Source: Diadema setosum
Lineage: Eukaryota > Echinodermata > Echinoidea > Diadematoida > Diadematidae
Direction of reading: 5' to 3'
DNA length: 64,000 bases
NCBI GenBank assembly: GCA_033980235.1
Contig: CM067065.1
Coordinates: 11,058,373 to 11,122,372 of the forward strand
Part shown: positions 34,490 to 46,274 of the stretch, piece by piece
How the letters are laid out: the number at the start of each line of letters is the position of its first letter
Numbering within the stretch: the first letter of the stretch is position 1
Notes under the pieces: generated by a model
Databases searched by the model: none
What the model saw: only the letters and a program-made list of their open reading frames with translations
What the model was told of the DNA's origin: nothing
Program-made: the position numbers and the translations under genes

Positions 34490-37400
34490 TTGAAGCTGCT
34501 TAAGCTACTGTTAAAAAGGTTCGATGTATATAGACGCAGCGGGCGCTATTTAAAACGCTGTATAAACGCACGCGCTGATCATCCTTGCAAGGAAATGGAT
34601 CTCTCCACCGTCCTGGTAACAATATTGCACATGTATATTTCCTCCCTCGGTGAAGTAAATCATCGGGGAATATGATGTGGCAGTGCGCCATCACCGTTCG
34701 CTTAAATAATGAAATACAATGGAATAAAACAACATAAAAGATAGTCGGCCAGTGACTTCTACTACAGCTGCATTGATCATTCGCGGTACATATTATATCC
34801 TGTTTAGCTCGTTCAAAATCACGTACTAGATTGAGGCAATTATAAGAGATCCTCCTCACTTTGTAATTATGGGTTTCCCCTTATTGTATTGACAAAACAA
34901 TACGTCTTTGTGACTAAGATAATTTGAGAAAAATTTGAAGGTACAGTTGAATATACGCAGGTGAGTTGGAAAATTGTAAAATAATTTACTTGAGGAATTC
35001 CCGTGGTTTCCAGATTTCTGTTTAACCTATGTTTCATGTAACCTGAAACTTTTTGTTTACGCCCTTCATTAAACTTTCCAGATTTACCTCCCATCTTGCA
35101 ATAACGACACTTGAAAATAATCAATACACAGTTTTATTTATTTTTCTCAATAAACTATAAATGAATAATAAACAGTTTAATATCCGTTAAACATTTTAAT
35201 TCCAACTATTTTATGAATTTCGTATATTTAACAATGTGTGACGTTAAATAATACTATTTCATGAATTTACATTCGTCATTTCTTATCCTTCTCTCATTTG
35301 CAAGTTGTAAATCATACCCTGATCCAAGTATATATAATTTTTTGGCAAACACAAAGGGAAGCGGAGAGGACCACCAGCTCAGTTTGTTAATGTTTCATCA
35401 TTCATGAAAGCGAAAATCCAACCTACCGTCTCTAGAATATGTCATTTGCTTTTAGCTTTTCCTTGTGTTTTCCCTCCGATTCAGTTCTCTCTTTTTTTTT
35501 TCAATTTACAGGGAGTTTCAGCGCTTAAAAAAAATATATATTATCGTTGCCCACTTTTCACTATTCAAAGCGAAACTGCTGCAAACAGTCTCGTTGAGCA
35601 ATTGTGATCTTTTCGACAAGTGCAGCAATAACACACTGGCGGCTGTCGCCACGGGTGACAAAGATCAGGAGGAATATGTGGCTGTGCCTACAAAGCGTTC
35701 CGATTGTCCGATACAGACTGTCTCAGACTGTGCTGATCGATAGACCGCCTTTTGGAATTAGCCCCCCCCCCCCCCCCCTAAAAAAAAGAAAAAAAAAAGA
35801 ATGGATGTAGCGCATTCTGAAAAAAAAACACATACGAACAAAACAAACGAAAACAAAACAGATTTACTTTCCTTCTTTTAGCGCATTTGCTTTTTAAAAG
35901 ATTAACTAACAATTTTCCCTATTAAAGAATGACAAGTTTCCCTGCGACGAATCATATTCAATACTCAAAAAATAATATTCGTTCGTGTATTTAAATCTCA
36001 TTTGGATATGCAAAAGTAACACTGTGCTTTAATTTGTTTATTTGTAATTGCCATATTTTATACTTTCGTCCGAATGAAACAGAATGAAATCACTAGAATT
36101 GAAATGAAATATTCTCCTAAACAGATATGGATTTTGGTGACTGAGGATCTAAAGCCTTTTTCCTAATTGCGCTTATCATAACAGGGGGTTTCAATTTTCT
36201 GTGGGCCAGAGGAGATTTTTTTTTTTTTTTTGCATTTGAATGTCAATGTGGTATACATGTTGTACGTGAACCAACATGACCTTGTATTTTTTTCTGTACA
36301 TGATTTTATTTCTCCTGTTCAGATTGACATATTTAATAAGTGTGTAATAAACTTCACCGTTCACCTTTACATCTCAATCAAACATGGGTAAAGAAGCTTT
36401 CGAGCACATAACATTTTCTTTGTCAACTAGTCAATACGTGTATGGGTCCAAGAAATGCCTTCAAACAGTTAATATCACCCTCTCTTTGCAAAAAGCTGCT
36501 CGATGCTGCATGTATAAAGAAAGGAAGCTTGGAGGAATGACAGATACCGCTGTTTTGTAAACTTATCGCACCCTTAAGAGATGCGATTTAGTTTTCTTTT
36601 TAATATAAATCACACAATGTTAGCACTAACTTTTTATGTGATGTAGTCCAGAAGGTAAAACGGAAGAATAGGCTTACAGGCGCAGAGCAGATCATCCCAA
36701 TACATTTAGCACTTAGCAAAACTAATGGTTACGATAATGACTATATCAATGCTGGTACAAATAAGGTACTGTCTTCTTCCCGCTTTTTGTTGGAAAATTT
36801 CTCTAGTTAAAGACTGGCAACCATGTAAATCATTTTATGATAAAAATAAAACTGAATTGAAATTGCTAGTTGTGTCTTTCAATATATAATACTCTTGCAA
36901 TGATTGTACTTGATAAATGCTGAATTATCCTCGAAAAAACGTAGTGTGTCGGCAAAACGTTGAACGGGAGGCGCATTTATTGGGGACCAGACCACCTGAC
37001 CATAGCTTACCAAAAGGGAATGAAGGATGACGTTAACGGTATATCCATTATTGTTAATCTGTCTGTTCAAATAGACAGTATTTGCAACAATCTTTGCTTG
37101 CTGAACACTAATTGCCTGATAAGTCCAGTAATGACTCCTTTTTTTTTCGAGTCATTTTAGATAAGTTGAGTTAATATATCCTTGAAACGCCTTGTTTTAT
37201 TACCAACGGGTGTACTAAATGGAAAAGTAGACGTTACAAGACAAGATAACCATACTAAAGGTCGGGATACTCTATAAAACAACTTGTTATAATTACGCTT
37301 TTACGTTTTTAATGCTCATGTAGCTTACGTAAAAAAGTCATTATTTAAAATAAATTGTGTTTGCTTAACACTCGTTACTGGTAATCGTGATGAAAAAGAA

Positions 37401-39150
37401 TATACGTAGGAATAGACATCTTAGAAAGACCTATTTTTTTTTTTTTTTTCGGCCAAAGGGTAAAGTGGGAAGTAGCGCGACCACCTTTAGACCATATGAT
37501 CGTAATTAAGCAAATTGTCAAAAGAGCTACGTCATGAAATAGCAATTTAATATTACTTAAGAGAAAATATCGTTGTATTTATATAGCAACCCGTACACTG
37601 AACACTAATTGCCTGATAACTCCACCGATATTGTTTATTCCCTCTCTGTCGCTGTAGAAAACGAACGTTTTCTTTTCATGAGAATGCAACATTTTATGGC
37701 CAAAAAGGGGAATTAAGGAATATAGTCCTGTGCAAAGGTTGTTTGATTAACTATCTAATACCATGTTGACACGTCTGGCACAGTCGACAGCGTGACACGT
37801 TCGCAGAAAAATTTGGTAAACCACACACCAACCCGCCTTTCCCCTATCAATAAATTGCCAGATGGCAAAGTACAATGGAAGCTCACTCACAATTCCATTC
37901 CTATTGCGTGGCATATCTCACAGTGTTTTGTGTGAAAAAGCAATAAATAGGTTCATAGTAATTTGAAAGTAAAAGTAATCATTATCTTTGTCATCATATT
38001 TACATGTTGTATGTCCAGCGAACAAGAGATCGATATAAAGCTAGATGCATAGATCTAAAATATGGAATGTTTTCCTAAAGCATACATACGTGGCAGTGTC
38101 AGAATATAACACACATGGGAATATTGTACGGGCCACATAAAAATGTACCACTCATAACCGATTTGATAACGTGTAAGTAAGAAATAAAGCGAAACTCAAG
38201 TATCAGCAGTGTTGCTGATTGTTTATAACTCATTGTTTGCACTGTTCGTTTTATGTATACGTTCATTCATCTTAACAGTACCGGTTAGGCTCATTCTCCT
38301 TCATAATTCCATGACAATAGAGCCTTACATAAAACACATACAATAGAATAACATTTGTCGTTTGGTTGTGGTAACATGATTGACATACATACAAATGACA
38401 TAAACAGAGGATATCGTTGCTTACTTAAATACATTTTTTCACATGTTGGACAATGCTTTATGCATGAAATGTAACCAAATTAGAAAAGGGAGAGAGAGAA
38501 AAAAAAAATGAATATCTTATGCGTGTAACAATGAAAATAGAAAAAAGTATCGCTAGATGAATGGACGAAAGATTAAAGCACGCCAATCATTCTTAATAAA
38601 AAAAAAATGATAAATGGACGCGAAGACATTATTTGAACTACAATGGTGAATTTGTTGAAAAAAGAAAAGTGTGTTACATGTGACGTTAAAGATTGTTTCT
38701 TCACTTTGGGGTAGGTTATTATTAGAGTGCTCTGATATTTGTATTGTCCGTAGAGGAATTCTTTTTTTGTTGGGATATACACCATACAATAAGAGAGAGA
38801 CATTTAATATTATACAACCATAATTTCTGATAGGATCTGGACACTGTTTCATAACAGTTATAAACCGTGAAAATTCGTTAGTGTCTGTCAAGTACCACTG
38901 TAAAGACATATTTGCTGAGTAGGTCCTCGTTTTTTTACACGGTAGGAAATCAGTGAACGGAGCGTTTTTGTTCTTTTTGAAACCAGAATTTTACTGAAAT
39001 TGTAAGAGTTTTTATTATTTTGAAGAGTCATTATGAATTTTTGAAAAAAGGACAAAAATCAGTAAGTTTGGAAATAATGCAGTGTCACCCGAATATAATG
39101 ACAATTAGTGTAAGATTTGAATTTCACACTGCATATCATTATTAAACAAA
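34490..39150. repeat. Segmental duplication, copy 2
   Basis: Collinear with copy 1 but lacking its two large insertions. The right part (36750-39150) also matches copy 3. No intact gene is visible in any copy. Confidence 0.8.
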
Positions 39151-39262
39151 CAAAAATGTATTCATTGCAACTGATTGACAAATTGCCCTACATCGACGTA
39201 AATAAGCACTGAATTGATCAGTGTTTTAGTAGTAGCCATGATAAAAAATCATGGGCGTACAT

Positions 39263-39333
39263 ACTCGAGCAGGATTCGAACCCACGACCTCCTGATCACC
39301 GGACAGGCGTCATCTCCACTAGACCACCGAGCT
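39263..39333 (-). pseudogene. tRNA-like module 1
   Basis: The minus strand holds an intact A box (TGGTCTAGTGG) and B box (GGTTCGAATCC) at tRNA spacing, 71 nt in total. D-, anticodon- and T-stems can be drawn with mismatches. The loop CCGGTGA puts GGT at the anticodon position, so a Thr-like origin is possible. Acceptor pairing is imperfect, so it is a SINE-type head and not a working tRNA gene. Confidence 0.6.
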
Positions 39334-39530
39334 TTCGCCCGACAGCAAGTGTTGGTTCTAATCCTTATAGCATGCAGCGGGTACTGCTTTGTTATTCAAA
39401 TTCATGAAAATTCTTCCGTCGAGATGTTTTCATTGCAACTGATTGACAAATTGCCCTACATCGACGTAAATAAGCACTGAATTGATCAGTGTTTTAGTAG
39501 TAGCCATGATAAAAAATCATGGGCGTACAT

Positions 39531-39601
39531 ACTCGAGCAGGATTCGAACCCACGACCTCCTGATCACCGGACAGGCGTCATCTCCATTAGACCACCGAGC
39601 T
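39531..39601 (-). pseudogene. tRNA-like module 2
   Basis: Same module as unit 1, with one change (TAATGG in place of TAGTGG in the A box). Confidence 0.6.
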
Positions 39602-39798
39602 TTCGCCCGACAGCAAGTGTTGGTTCTAATCCTTATAGCATGCAGCGGGTACTGCTTTGTTATTCAAATTCATGAAAATTCTTCCGTCGAGATGTTTTCA
39701 TTGCAACTGATTGACAAATTGCCCTACATCGACGTAAATAAGCACTGAATTGATCAGTGTTTTAGTAGTAGCCATGATAAAAAATCATGGGCGTACAT

Positions 39799-39869
39799 AC
39801 TCGAGCAGGATTCGAACCCACGATCTCCTGATCACCGGACAGGCGTCATCTCCACTAGACCACCGAGCT
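39799..39869 (-). pseudogene. tRNA-like module 3
   Basis: Same module, with one change near the anticodon arm (GAGATCG in place of GAGGTCG). Both pol III boxes are intact. Confidence 0.6.
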
Positions 39870-40069
39870 TTCGCCCGACAGCAAGTGTTGGTTCTAATCC
39901 TTATAGCATGCAGCAGCGGGTACTGCTTTGTTATTCAAATTCATGAAAATTCTTCCGTCGAGATGTTTTCATTGCAACTGATTGACAAATTGCCCTACAT
40001 CGACGTAAATAAGCACTGAATTGATCAGTGTTTTAGTAGTAGCCATGATAAAAAATCATGGGCGTACAT

Positions 40070-40140
40070 ACTGGAGCAGGATTCGAACCCACGACCTCCT
40101 GATCACCGGACAGGCGTCATCTCCACTAGACCACCGAGCT
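40070..40140 (-). pseudogene. tRNA-like module 4
   Basis: Same module, with CTCCAGT in place of CTCGAGT at the acceptor side. Both boxes are intact. Confidence 0.6.
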
Positions 40141-40409
40141 TTCGCCCGACAGCAAGTGTTGGTTCTAATCCTTATAGCATGCAGCGGGTACTGCTTTGTT
40201 ATTCAAATTCATGAAAATTCTTCCGTCTTCGGTTTTTGCAAACAAACTCTTCATATACCTGTCCATGTATTTCTTTTTTTCTCAAACGTTTTAGTAGACT
40301 CAACATTCATTGCAACTGGTTGACAAATTGTCTTATACTTTGACATAAACAAGCACTGAATTGATCAGTGTTTTAGTAGTAGCAATGATACAATTTCATG
40401 GGCATGCAT

Positions 40410-40480
40410 ACTTGAGCAGGATTCGAGCCTATGACCTCGTAATCTCTGGACAGGCGTCACCTGCACTAGACCACCGTGCT
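40410..40480 (-). pseudogene. tRNA-like module 5, diverged
   Basis: The older unit keeps the A box (TGGTCTAGTGC) and a B-box-like GGCTCGAATCC but differs at many sites. It may represent the ancestral SINE from which the array grew. Confidence 0.55.
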
Positions 40481-40540
40481 TCCGCCCGACCGCAAATCCG
40501 GGAATTTTGGTTCTTATCCTTGTAGCATGCAGCGGGCAAA

Positions 40541-41089
40541 TACCCCTTTGCCTCCCCCCCCCCCCCCGAGATAGATTCGACGCCCCTGATCATCCCAGGG
40601 TATGCCCATACATTTATCAGAGTCATTATCGTTTCAGGAATGATTCAGGAAATGGAGAGGGGTTCAATTATGGCGGTATAGTTTTTGTTGTTGTTTGTGT
40701 GTTTTCGTACATAATTTGCAGATGGTTGCTCGCGTCGTAGCATGTTTACATGTAAGCCTATGCTCTTTTGACGTTGTCAACGTATGGACCATACCTTATG
40801 TCGATATTACTTTCTCCGTGAGCGAGCGAAGCGAGCGAACGCTTTAGAAAATTATGTATACATTATCCTATAAGATAGAATACTGTTCAGCTCTGTTAGC
40901 TGTCTGAAGGCGGGCGTAAGAACGTCATGCAATATGCCAAAATTGATACAATCACTTTTCTGCTTCCTCCATTTTTTCCCTCAAATTTCGGGGAGGGGGG
41001 GGGGGGGATGATTGTACAGGCCATCCCCCTCCTCCATTTCGGGAGGGGGGGGGGATAACCAACCAATCCCCCACCCCCCGGATTTACGC
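40541..41089. other. Spacer with G/C runs
   Basis: C15 near 40553, G runs at 40989-41008 and 41046-41054, and a GAGCGAGCGAAGCGAGCG repeat near 40820. No gene. Confidence 0.45.
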
Positions 41090-43535
41090 CCATGCAATAC
41101 CAATGCTGGTACTAATAAGGTACTGTCTTCTTCCCGCTTTTTTGTTGGAAAACTTCGCCTGTTAAACACTGGCAACCATATAAATCATATTATGATAAAA
41201 ATGAAAATGAATTGAAATTTGCTAGCTGTGTCTTTGAATATATAATACTCTTGTAATGATTGTACTTGATAAATGCTGAATTACCCTCGAAAAAAAAAAA
41301 ACGTAGTGTGTCGGCAGAAGGTTGAACGGGAGGCGCATTTATTGGGGACCAGACCACCTGACCATAGCTTTGATACCGAAAGGTTATGAAGGACGATGTT
41401 AACGATATAGCCATTATTGTTAATCTGTCTGTTCAAATATTTGCAACAATCTTTGCTCGCTGGACACTAATTGTCTGATAAATCCAGTGATGACTCCCTT
41501 GTGTTTTTTTTTTTTTTTATTCCTAGTCATTTTAGATGAGTTGAGTTAATATATCCTTGAAACGCCTTGTTTTATTACTAAAGGGTGTAATAAGTGGATA
41601 AGCAGACGTTACAAGACAAGATAACCATACTAAAGGTAGGGATACTTTTTTAAAACAACTCGTTATAATTAAGGTTTTACGTTTTTTAATGCTCATGTAG
41701 CTTACGTACAAAAGCCATTATTAAAAAAAAAAAATGTTTGCTAACTCTCGTAACTGGTAATCGTTGTAAAAAATAATATACGTAGGAATAGACATCTTAG
41801 AAAGACATATTTTTTTTTCTTCCGGCCAAAGGGTAAAGTGGGAAGAAGTGCGACCACCTTTAGACCATGTGATCGTAATTAAGCAAATTGTCATCAGAAA
41901 CGAGGTCATAAAATAGCAATTTGATATTACTTAAGGAAATATATTGTTGTATTTATGTAGCAACTCGTACACTGAACACTAATTGCCTGATAACTCCACT
42001 GATCTTCTTTATTCCCTCTCTGTCGCCGTAAATAACGAACGTTTTCTTATCAAAAGAATGCAACATTTTATGGCCAAAGAGGGGGAATTAAGGAATATAG
42101 TCCTGTGCAAATTTTGGTTGATTAAATTTTTAATACCATGTTCACACGCCTGGCACAGTCGACAGCGTGACACGTTCGTAGAAAGTTTGGTAACACACAC
42201 ACCAATCCGCCTTTCCCCTATCAATAAATCGCAAGATGACAAAGTACAATGGAAGCTCACTCACGACTCCATTCCTATTACATGGATGAATTCTTCATTT
42301 TTCACAGTGTTTTGTCTGAAAAGGTAATAAATAGGTTCATAGTAATTTGAAATCAAAAGTAGTCATAGCTTTGTCATCATCTTTACAAGTTGCATGTCCA
42401 GCGAACAAGAGATCAATGTAAAGCTAGATGCATAGATCTAAAATATGGAATGTTTTCCTAAAGCATACATACGTGGCAGTGTCAGAATAATATAACACAC
42501 AGGGGAATTGCACGGGCGCACATAAATATGTACCACTCATAACCAATTTAATAACGCGTAAGTAGGAAATAAAGCGAAACTCAAGTATCAGCAGTGTTGC
42601 TGATTGTATATCACTCATTGTTTGCACTGTGCGTTTTATTTATCCGTTCATTCATCTTAGCAGTACCGGTTAGGCTCATTCTCCTTCCTTATTCCATAAC
42701 AATAGTGCCTTTTGTAAAACACATAAAAAGAATAACATTTGTCGTTTGTTTGTAGTAACATGATTGGCACAAATACAAATAACACAAACAAAGGACATCT
42801 TTGCATACTTAAACACAGTTCTATCACATGTTGGACAATGCTTTATGCATGAAATGTAACCAAATAAGAAAAATGAGAGAGAAAAAATGAATATATCATC
42901 AGTGTGACAATGAAAATATAAACAAAAGTAACGCTAGATAAATATAAGAAATATTAAAGCACGCCAATCACATCTAATGAAAAACAAATGATAACTGGAA
43001 GCGAAGACATGTACTATAATGGTGAATTTGTTGAAAAAAAAAAAGAATATTACATGTGTACGTTTGTTTCTTCAGTTTGGGGGTAAGTTATTAGTAGAGT
43101 GCTCTGATATTTGTATTGTCCGTAGAGAAAATTCTTTTTTTGGCATAAACACCATACAATAAGAGAGAGAGAACGTTGATAATATACAACGATAATTTTT
43201 GATAGGATCTGGACACTGTTTCATAAGAGTTATAAACCGTGAAAATTCGTTAGTGTCTGCCAAGTACCACAGTAAAGACAACTTTGCTGAGTAGGTCCTT
43301 GTTTTTCCACTGTAGGAAATCAATGACCGGAACGTTTTAGCCTATTTGAAACCAGAAATTTACTGAAATTGTGAGGGTTTTATTATTTTGAAGAGTTTGG
43401 ATGATTTTATCAAAAAAAGGGGGCAAAATTCTGTCAATTTGCGAACACTGCAGTATCACCCGAATATAATGACACTTTAGTGTAAGAATTTAATTTTAGA
43501 CTGCATATCATTATTAAACAAACAAACAAATTATA
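41090..43535. repeat. Segmental duplication, copy 3 (right part only)
   Basis: Matches 36750-39150 of copy 2 closely, including AATGCTGGTAC at its left end and the ATTATTAAACAAACAAA end. The left half of the unit is missing, and the tRNA-derived satellite sits at that place. Confidence 0.8.
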
Positions 43536-43642
43536 TTCACTCATAGCTTATTTGTTTAGAAGATTTTCATGTGGAAGATTCTGTAGGTATGATATCAGTT
43601 CTTTTCCTGATAGATCTTCAGTTGTCATGAAAAAAAAAAGTA

Positions 43643-43924
43643 ATGGAATCTAAAAACAGAATTGTCAAAGAAAATATACAAAAATTCGGAAATATCAATT
43701 TTGTAGAGGGTAGAACATATTTTAGCCATCAAATATGTGATTTAACACGTAACCATAAAGTTTTCGGCTATGATTGCCTCAGTGAAAATGATAGAATGTC
43801 TGTCAGACAATATTATCATGCCTTGAAAATTCTGATCCTAGAAAGAGAATGGCTAGCCAGACATGTTATTAGCATTTTGTCATATTCTCCCCCCATCCTA
43901 ACGACAGCAAAAAGAGACAAATGA
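43643..43924 (+). CDS. Unrecognised 93-residue open frame
   Basis: ATG to TGA, with ordinary protein composition (for example NINFVEGRTYFSHQICDLTR and SVRQYYHALKILILEREWLA) and mixed charge. There is no signal peptide, and one hydrophobic patch lies near the C terminus. It is just outside copy 3 of the duplication. No promoter or splice site decides whether it is expressed, and I do not recognise a family. Confidence 0.25.
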   Translation: MESKNRIVKENIQKFGNINFVEGRTYFSHQICDLTRNHKVFGYDCLSENDRMSVRQYYHALKILILEREWLARHVISILSYSPPILTTAKRDK

Positions 43925-43999
43925 CGTACACTACTCATCAGTCCAGTAGTTGCCAGGCTGTTAAGTTTGTAGTCTCATGTTTATAAACACGTTGGGTAT

Positions 44000-44460
44000 C
44001 ACTTTCATTAATTCAAGAGTAAAATTACCTTGTGAAGTGTGAGGAGAACGGTACATTTGATCATGTTATTGCCCTATCTGTGACTTAACACGTATACTAC
44101 TGTAATACATTTGTTGTGAAGTCGAGGAATTGCAAAACTTGTCACCAATTTACAGGTCAGATTACCTCGTGAAGTGTTGGGAGAATTTTATATATTATTG
44201 TACATGTTATTGGACCACTTTTGTAGTGTTCAGAACACAATTCTGACATGCAACAAATGCCCAACTTCTCATCGATTTCCAAGTCAGATTACATTGTGAA
44301 GTATCATGGAGAATGTCACATTTGTTTTGTATTAATTGTAATGTAATGTATTGTAATATTAGTGTACAATGTAATTATTGTGAGCTATCGAAAATGCAAA
44401 AAAAAAAATCGCCAATTTACAAGTCATATTACCTCTGGAACTTTGAGGAGAATGCCTTTT
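44000..44460. repeat. About 135-bp degenerate tandem repeat, four units
   Basis: ATTACCTYGTGAAG-type anchors at 44024, 44161, 44288 and 44428 (spacings 137, 127 and 140), each followed by a GGAGAA block. Confidence 0.65.
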
Positions 44461-44865
44461 TTTTTATAGTTACTGTAACTTGGAAATTAGTTGAGAGTGA
44501 GACTCTCATAGGCCAATGCTATAATTTAGGAGTTAAATGAGTGAGATCAATAGAAATGCATGTAAATGAAATAAAGTTTTAGAGTGAGAAAGGACCAAAA
44601 TGAGTGAGTCTCACTCTCAATGAGTGAGAGTTGGCAGCCTCGCAGTGACTACCGTCTGGGCACACTTTTAGTACGGTACTCATCCAGTAATCAATCAAAA
44701 ACCCATTGCACAGTTTGATAGCATTACTCGCATCAACAATTAATGTGTAAAAGTACAGGTAGGTTGTACAGTTTGAGAAAATAACTGTGGTGTTTATTAG
44801 ACTTTCCTAATATTCATGATTATGATACAACTAACATAATGAATCACAATCCCCACTACCTAAAA

Positions 44866-45177
44866 CGGCGAATGTGTACATTCGCCGATTCGTAATGCCC
44901 GCTCTTTAGTACGCGATATACGTACAACGAAGAAATGAGGGGTTTTACGAACCGGCGACGCACTTTGCATCGCTACCACAGAGCCCCAGGTGTGGCTACG
45001 AAGCAATATTTAGTATCAACCAAAGCAGAAAATTCCGCTTTCATTACTCTCTTGATATTATCAATGGGTGGATATAAGACACGTTTTTATACGTTTAAAG
45101 AAGTCCCGATTCTTTAAACGCGATTATCTCGTAATCGTGTTTCCATGCAAATTCGAACATTCGCCGGTTCGTAATGC
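44866..45177. repeat. TCGCCGRTTCGTAATGC repeat pair and hairpin
   Basis: CATTCGCCGATTCGTAATGC at 44879-44898 recurs with one change at 45158-45177. The first copy is also half of a 9-bp stem hairpin (44866-44887). The complementary ACGAACCGGCGA lies between them at 44948-44959. Confidence 0.7.
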
Positions 45178-45203
45178 GGTCGACGATTTATAAATAGGAT
45201 ATA

Positions 45204-45208
<5 letters not shown>

Positions 45209-45234
<26 letters not shown>
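45209..45234. repeat. (GA)n microsatellite
   Basis: Dinucleotide run. Confidence 0.9.
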
Positions 45235-45678
45235 TTAACTTTAAAAGAGACAGAATGCGCTTCAATACAGAACGGTACATAAAGAACGACAATCAAAAAA
45301 AGAAATACGGAAGATATGGCAGCTTGAAATTTCACGTTTTGTTTTGTTTCGTTGTGTCTTGTTGTTGTTTTTTCGGAAACATTTCTATAATAATAATAAT
45401 CGAATTTCATTATCCATCAAATTGTGAGGGTATCACATCATCAGCTCGCTCACATGATTATTCATAATGACTGGTAAATTAATAATGTGTCCGAAAAAAA
45501 GGGTGGTATTTCAAAATGTCAGGTTTTCTTTATTTCTTATATTTTTCGGCATTTTTGTTTCATTCTGTTTGGTATATCTTTTTCTTTCTTATTTTCTTTT
45601 GCAGTTTATATTTCTTGGGGTGGGTTTCTTCTTTAATGCATCACCACTACCATAGGAAGAAAATTAGGAATAGTTTTT

Positions 45679-45682
<4 letters not shown>

Positions 45683-45716
<34 letters not shown>
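45683..45716. repeat. (CT)n microsatellite
   Basis: Dinucleotide run, complementary to the (GA)n at 45209. A (GT)n stretch and a G run follow at 45840-45890. Confidence 0.9.
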
Positions 45717-45717
<1 letters not shown>

Positions 45718-45719
45718 AG

Positions 45720-46274
45720 TTCACATTTGATCCGTCGTCGCGGTGACAATCATCATTTCTAATTTTCAGTCTTTGTTATCTATTTTATAAAATATCTTTT
45801 GTTTAATTGACTGTTACTAATCGCGACTAGCCTGGAGCTGTGTGTACGTGTGTGTGTTTGTGTGTGTGGGGGGGGGGGGGGGGGAGGGGGAGGATCGGGC
45901 TAGGGGGAACCCTACCAAACCAGGTATCGTGCATGCGCTCATATCACTCGACGCTATCGATTAATGCTCAATGTCACTCTCCCCTTCACATTGTTCCCGG
46001 ACTCGACTGGTCTTGCGGGAACGAGGAGACAAGTCACATTCATTGGGTCTTCAACTATTGTCTTAGAGGGGAATATTGGGCGCCAAGTGTCGCATGGTCA
46101 ATTTCATTACGAAATCAGCCATTTCGTCTCGACTTGACTGATTTCGCTAAGAAATAGACCGTGAGACACTTTGCTCCCCAAAGGGAAAGTCCCGCAGCGT
46201 GGGATTTTCCCAATGTGAACATGTGAATTGCTACTACCGTTACTTCATCAGTTTTGGTCGAAAACGAAGAGGAA
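45720..46274. other. No recognisable gene
   Basis: The stretch 45890-46150 has normal base composition and could hide an exon, but I found no supported frame or splice pair. Confidence 0.35.

Larger units (their letters stand above)
39163..40540. repeat. 268-bp tRNA-derived tandem satellite
   Basis: Units begin at 39163, 39431, 39699 and 39970 (periods 268, 268 and 271), with a fifth, diverged unit from 40308. The first four units differ by only a few bases, for example a three-base CAG duplication near 39913. Each contains a tRNA-like module on the minus strand. One long frame stays open through each unit, but it reads antisense to the tRNA module and I do not accept it as a protein. Confidence 0.9.

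Noticed and set aside
39214..40323. Four repeated 88-100-residue proteins beginning MISVLVVAMIKNHG
   Set aside because: Each lies antisense to a tRNA-like module in the 268-bp satellite; frame conservation follows from recent duplication.
39163..40540. CRISPR-like array
   Set aside because: Units are 268 bp and wholly repeated, without short repeats and unique spacers, in a eukaryotic setting.
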